Assembly: GCA_017305835.1 (NCBI GenBank)
Contig: JAFKJY010000069.1
Span: 1-53,659, forward strand
Direction: 5' to 3'
Source: Hyphomicrobiales bacterium
GTDB lineage: Bacteria > Pseudomonadota > Alphaproteobacteria > Rhizobiales > Rhizobiaceae
DNA: 53,659 nt
Under the pieces are notes generated by a model. That model was given only the letters and a program-made list of their open reading frames with translations, was not told where the DNA came from and did not search any database. Positions within the stretch are counted from its first letter, which is position 1; every line of letters starts with the position of its first letter. Positions 52,072-53,659 of this stretch are shown one piece after another. Both the position numbers and the translations under genes were made by a program.

Positions 52072-53189
52072 CGTCCCGCCTGCTCCCGCAGGAACGAGAC
52101 GACCTCGGAGGCGGGCACGTCCTTCGCCACGAAGGACTGGCCGATGCCGCGCGTCAGGATGAAGGTGAGCGCCCCGCGCGAGACCTTCTTGTCCTGCGCG
52201 ATATAGGCCATCAGCCCGTCGGCGTCCGGCAGCTCTCCGGGCACCTGCGACAGCCGCCACGGCAGGCCGACGGCCTCCAGATGCGCCTCCACCCGTCGCG
52301 CGTCGTCGGGGCTGGCGAGGTTCATGCGCGCCGAGAAGCGGTGGGCGAGCGCCATGCCGATCGCCACGCCCTCGCCGTGCACGAGGCGGGCACTGTCGTA
52401 GCCGGTCGCGCCTTCGAGCGCGTGGCCGAAGGTGTGGCCGAGATTGAGCAGCGCCCGGTCACCGGTCTCGAACTCGTCGCGCGCCACCACCTCGGCCTTG
52501 GCTTGGCAGGATTGCGCGATCGCCTCGGTGCGCGCCGGCCCGCCGGCGAAGATCTCGCGCCAGTTGGCCTCCAGCCAGGCGAAGAAATCCGGCCGGTCGA
52601 TCAGTCCGTATTTGGCGACCTCGGCATAGCCGGCGCGGAACTCGCGCTCCGGCAGCGTGTCGAGCACGCCGGTGTCGGCCAGCACCAGGCTCGGCTGGTG
52701 GAAGGCGCCGACGAGGTTCTTGCCGCGCGGCGAGTTGATGCCGGTCTTGCCGCCGACGGAGGAATCGACCTGCGCCAAGAGCGAGGTCGGCATCTGCACG
52801 AAGCGCATGCCGCGCCGCACGATCGCCGCGGCGAAGCCGGTCAGGTCGCCGATCACGCCGCCGCCGAGCGCGATGACGATGTCGCCGCGCTCCAGCCGCG
52901 CGGCGAGGATTTCGTCGACGACATGCTCCAGATGGGCGAAATCCTTGGTCTTCTCGCCGGGGTCGAGCACGATCGCGTGGCTGGCGATGCCGGCGCCGGC
53001 GAGGCTTTCCTCCAGCGCCGCCAGGTGGCGCGCCGCCACGTTGCGGTCGGTGACGACGGCCGCGCGGGCGCCGGGGAAGCTTGCGGCGACGCGCGCGCCG
53101 GCGCCGGCGACCAGCCCCGGCCCGATCAGGATGTCGTAGGCGCGGTCGCCCAGCCCCACGGTGACGGTGCGCGGCTGCGTCTCATCCAT
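52068..53189 (-). CDS. aroB: 3-dehydroquinate synthase
   Basis: A 373-residue NAD- and metal-dependent enzyme, second step of the shikimate pathway. The NAD-binding block [20 protein letters not shown], the [20 protein letters not shown] substrate region with [15 protein letters not shown], and the metal-binding histidines in [12 protein letters not shown] and [16 protein letters not shown] are all present. Its start overlaps the end of aroK by 8 bases and its stop overlaps the CorC-like start by 4, a tightly coupled aroK-aroB-corC operon. Confidence 0.97.
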   Translation of the reverse strand: MDETQPRTVTVGLGDRAYDILIGPGLVAGAGARVAASFPGARAAVVTDRNVAARHLAALEESLAGAGIASHAIVLDPGEKTKDFAHLEHVVDEILAARLERGDIVIALGGGVIGDLTGFAAAIVRRGMRFVQMPTSLLAQVDSSVGGKTGINSPRGKNLVGAFHQPSLVLADTGVLDTLPEREFRAGYAEVAKYGLIDRPDFFAWLEANWREIFAGGPARTEAIAQSCQAKAEVVARDEFETGDRALLNLGHTFGHALEGATGYDSARLVHGEGVAIGMALAHRFSARMNLASPDDARRVEAHLEAVGLPWRLSQVPGELPDADGLMAYIAQDKKVSRGALTFILTRGIGQSFVAKDVPASEVVSFLREQAGR

Positions 53190-53659
53190 GGCGCCTGCCC
53201 GCCTCTTTGCGAAGATGGTCTTCCACCGCCGCCATCACCTCGTCGGCGATCAGCTCGCGCTTGTCGTCGCGCGTCAGGACGGTGATGTCGGCCTCGGCAT
53301 AGACCGGGTAGCGCACCGCCATCAGCCGCTCCATCACCGCGCGCGGGTCGTCGGACTTGAGCAGCGGCCGGTGCTGCTTCTTCATCACCCGGCCCATCAG
53401 CGTGTCGAGATCGGCCTTGAGCCACACCGACAGCGCCTGCTGACGGATCGCCAGCCGCGTCTCGGCGTTCATGAAGGCGCCGCCGCCGGTCGCCAGCACC
53501 CGCGCGCCCTCGCCGATCAGCCGCGCGATCACCCGCTGCTCCAGCGCCCGGAACTCGGTCTCGCCGTATTTCTCGAACAGGTCGGCCACCGTCATGCGCG
53601 AGGCGTGCTCGATCTCGTGGTCGCTGTCGGCGAAGGGCAGGCCGAGCGCGGCGGCGACG
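53182..53659 (-). CDS. aroK: Shikimate kinase, N-terminus cut by the window end
   Basis: The last 158 codons of shikimate kinase (about 160 residues visible, reading in frame to the window end). Visible parts: the shikimate-binding [10 protein letters not shown] with the conserved Asp, [20 protein letters not shown], the Walker-B-like GGGAF loop, the lid region [16 protein letters not shown] and [12 protein letters not shown]. The Walker A motif near the N-terminus is beyond 53659. It phosphorylates shikimate with ATP. The stop overlaps the aroB start by 8 bases. The C-terminal tail is charged ([10 protein letters not shown]). Confidence 0.95.
   Translation of the reverse strand, partial: VAAALGLPFADSDHEIEHASRMTVADLFEKYGETEFRALEQRVIARLIGEGARVLATGGGAFMNAETRLAIRQQALSVWLKADLDTLMGRVMKKQHRPLLKSDDPRAVMERLMAVRYPVYAEADITVLTRDDKRELIADEVMAAVEDHLRKEAGRRHG

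Noticed and set aside
1..53659. CRISPR array, prophage, insertion sequence or rRNA operon
   Set aside because: No regularly spaced repeat array, transposase, integrase, phage structural gene or rRNA sequence was seen on either strand.

Overview
The window is high-GC DNA with leaderless or GTG starts here and there, dense 1-4 base gene overlaps and long antisense shadow frames. Gene content and order point to an alphaproteobacterium of the order Hyphomicrobiales (Rhizobiales), most like the Phyllobacteriaceae/Brucellaceae side. Clues are the Suv3-like helicase / S4 protein / fdxA / carD block, the CenR(OtpR)-type regulator followed by a cyclic-nucleotide-binding protein, xth, lolA and ftsK, the hemC-hemD-mitofilin-hemY block facing tsaD-gpsA-EVE, and aroK-aroB-CorC. 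GANTC and CtrA-like motifs also fit this group. No phage, insertion sequence, CRISPR array or rRNA was found; this is mainly core chromosome with accessory pockets.

Layout. 1-5.3 kb: a palindromic repeat, tRNA-Ala(CGC), yggT-DUF167, a secreted protein, an MFS transporter, a LysR regulator divergent from an NAD-dependent dehydratase-like gene, and a 52-residue DUF3309 peptide. 5.3-9.7 kb: a two-gene RND efflux operon. 10-13.5 kb: a two-subunit molybdenum hydroxylase divergent from a TetR regulator, with a perfect inverted-repeat operator between them. 13.5-14 kb: a gene-free, hairpin-rich stretch. 14-16 kb: patatin-like lipase and 3-hydroxybutyrate dehydrogenase. 16-17.3 kb: a reductase-like gene divergent from an HxlR regulator. 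17.3-22.3 kb: carD, fdxA, S4 protein and helicase, all on the minus strand. 22.4-23.0 kb: a gene-free region packed with GANTC sites, GTTAAC motifs, DnaA-box-like sites and a 25-base direct repeat. 23-28.6 kb: accessory enzymes and transporters. 28.7-33.6 kb: haem genes hemC, hemD, a mitofilin-like protein and hemY. 33.7-38.5 kb: tsaD, gpsA, EVE protein, TehA-like channel, methyltransferase, DUF1761. 38.6-45 kb: L,D-transpeptidase, CenR-like regulator, cyclic-nucleotide-binding protein, xth, lolA, ftsK. 45-53.7 kb: KGG stress peptide, a secreted protein, glnK-amtB with a sigma-54/NtrC control region, tesB, a ubiquinone hydroxylase, a CorC-like protein lacking most of its membrane domain, aroB and a truncated aroK.

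The most interesting points are the replication-origin-like or cell-cycle control region at 22.44-22.98 kb, a canonical CtrA box in front of ftsK, the possible structured RNA at 13.6-13.99 kb, four copies of one palindromic repeat family plus a 137-base RIME-like palindrome, and the shortened CorC homologue. Functions are assigned by recognising family motifs by eye; no database search was run.
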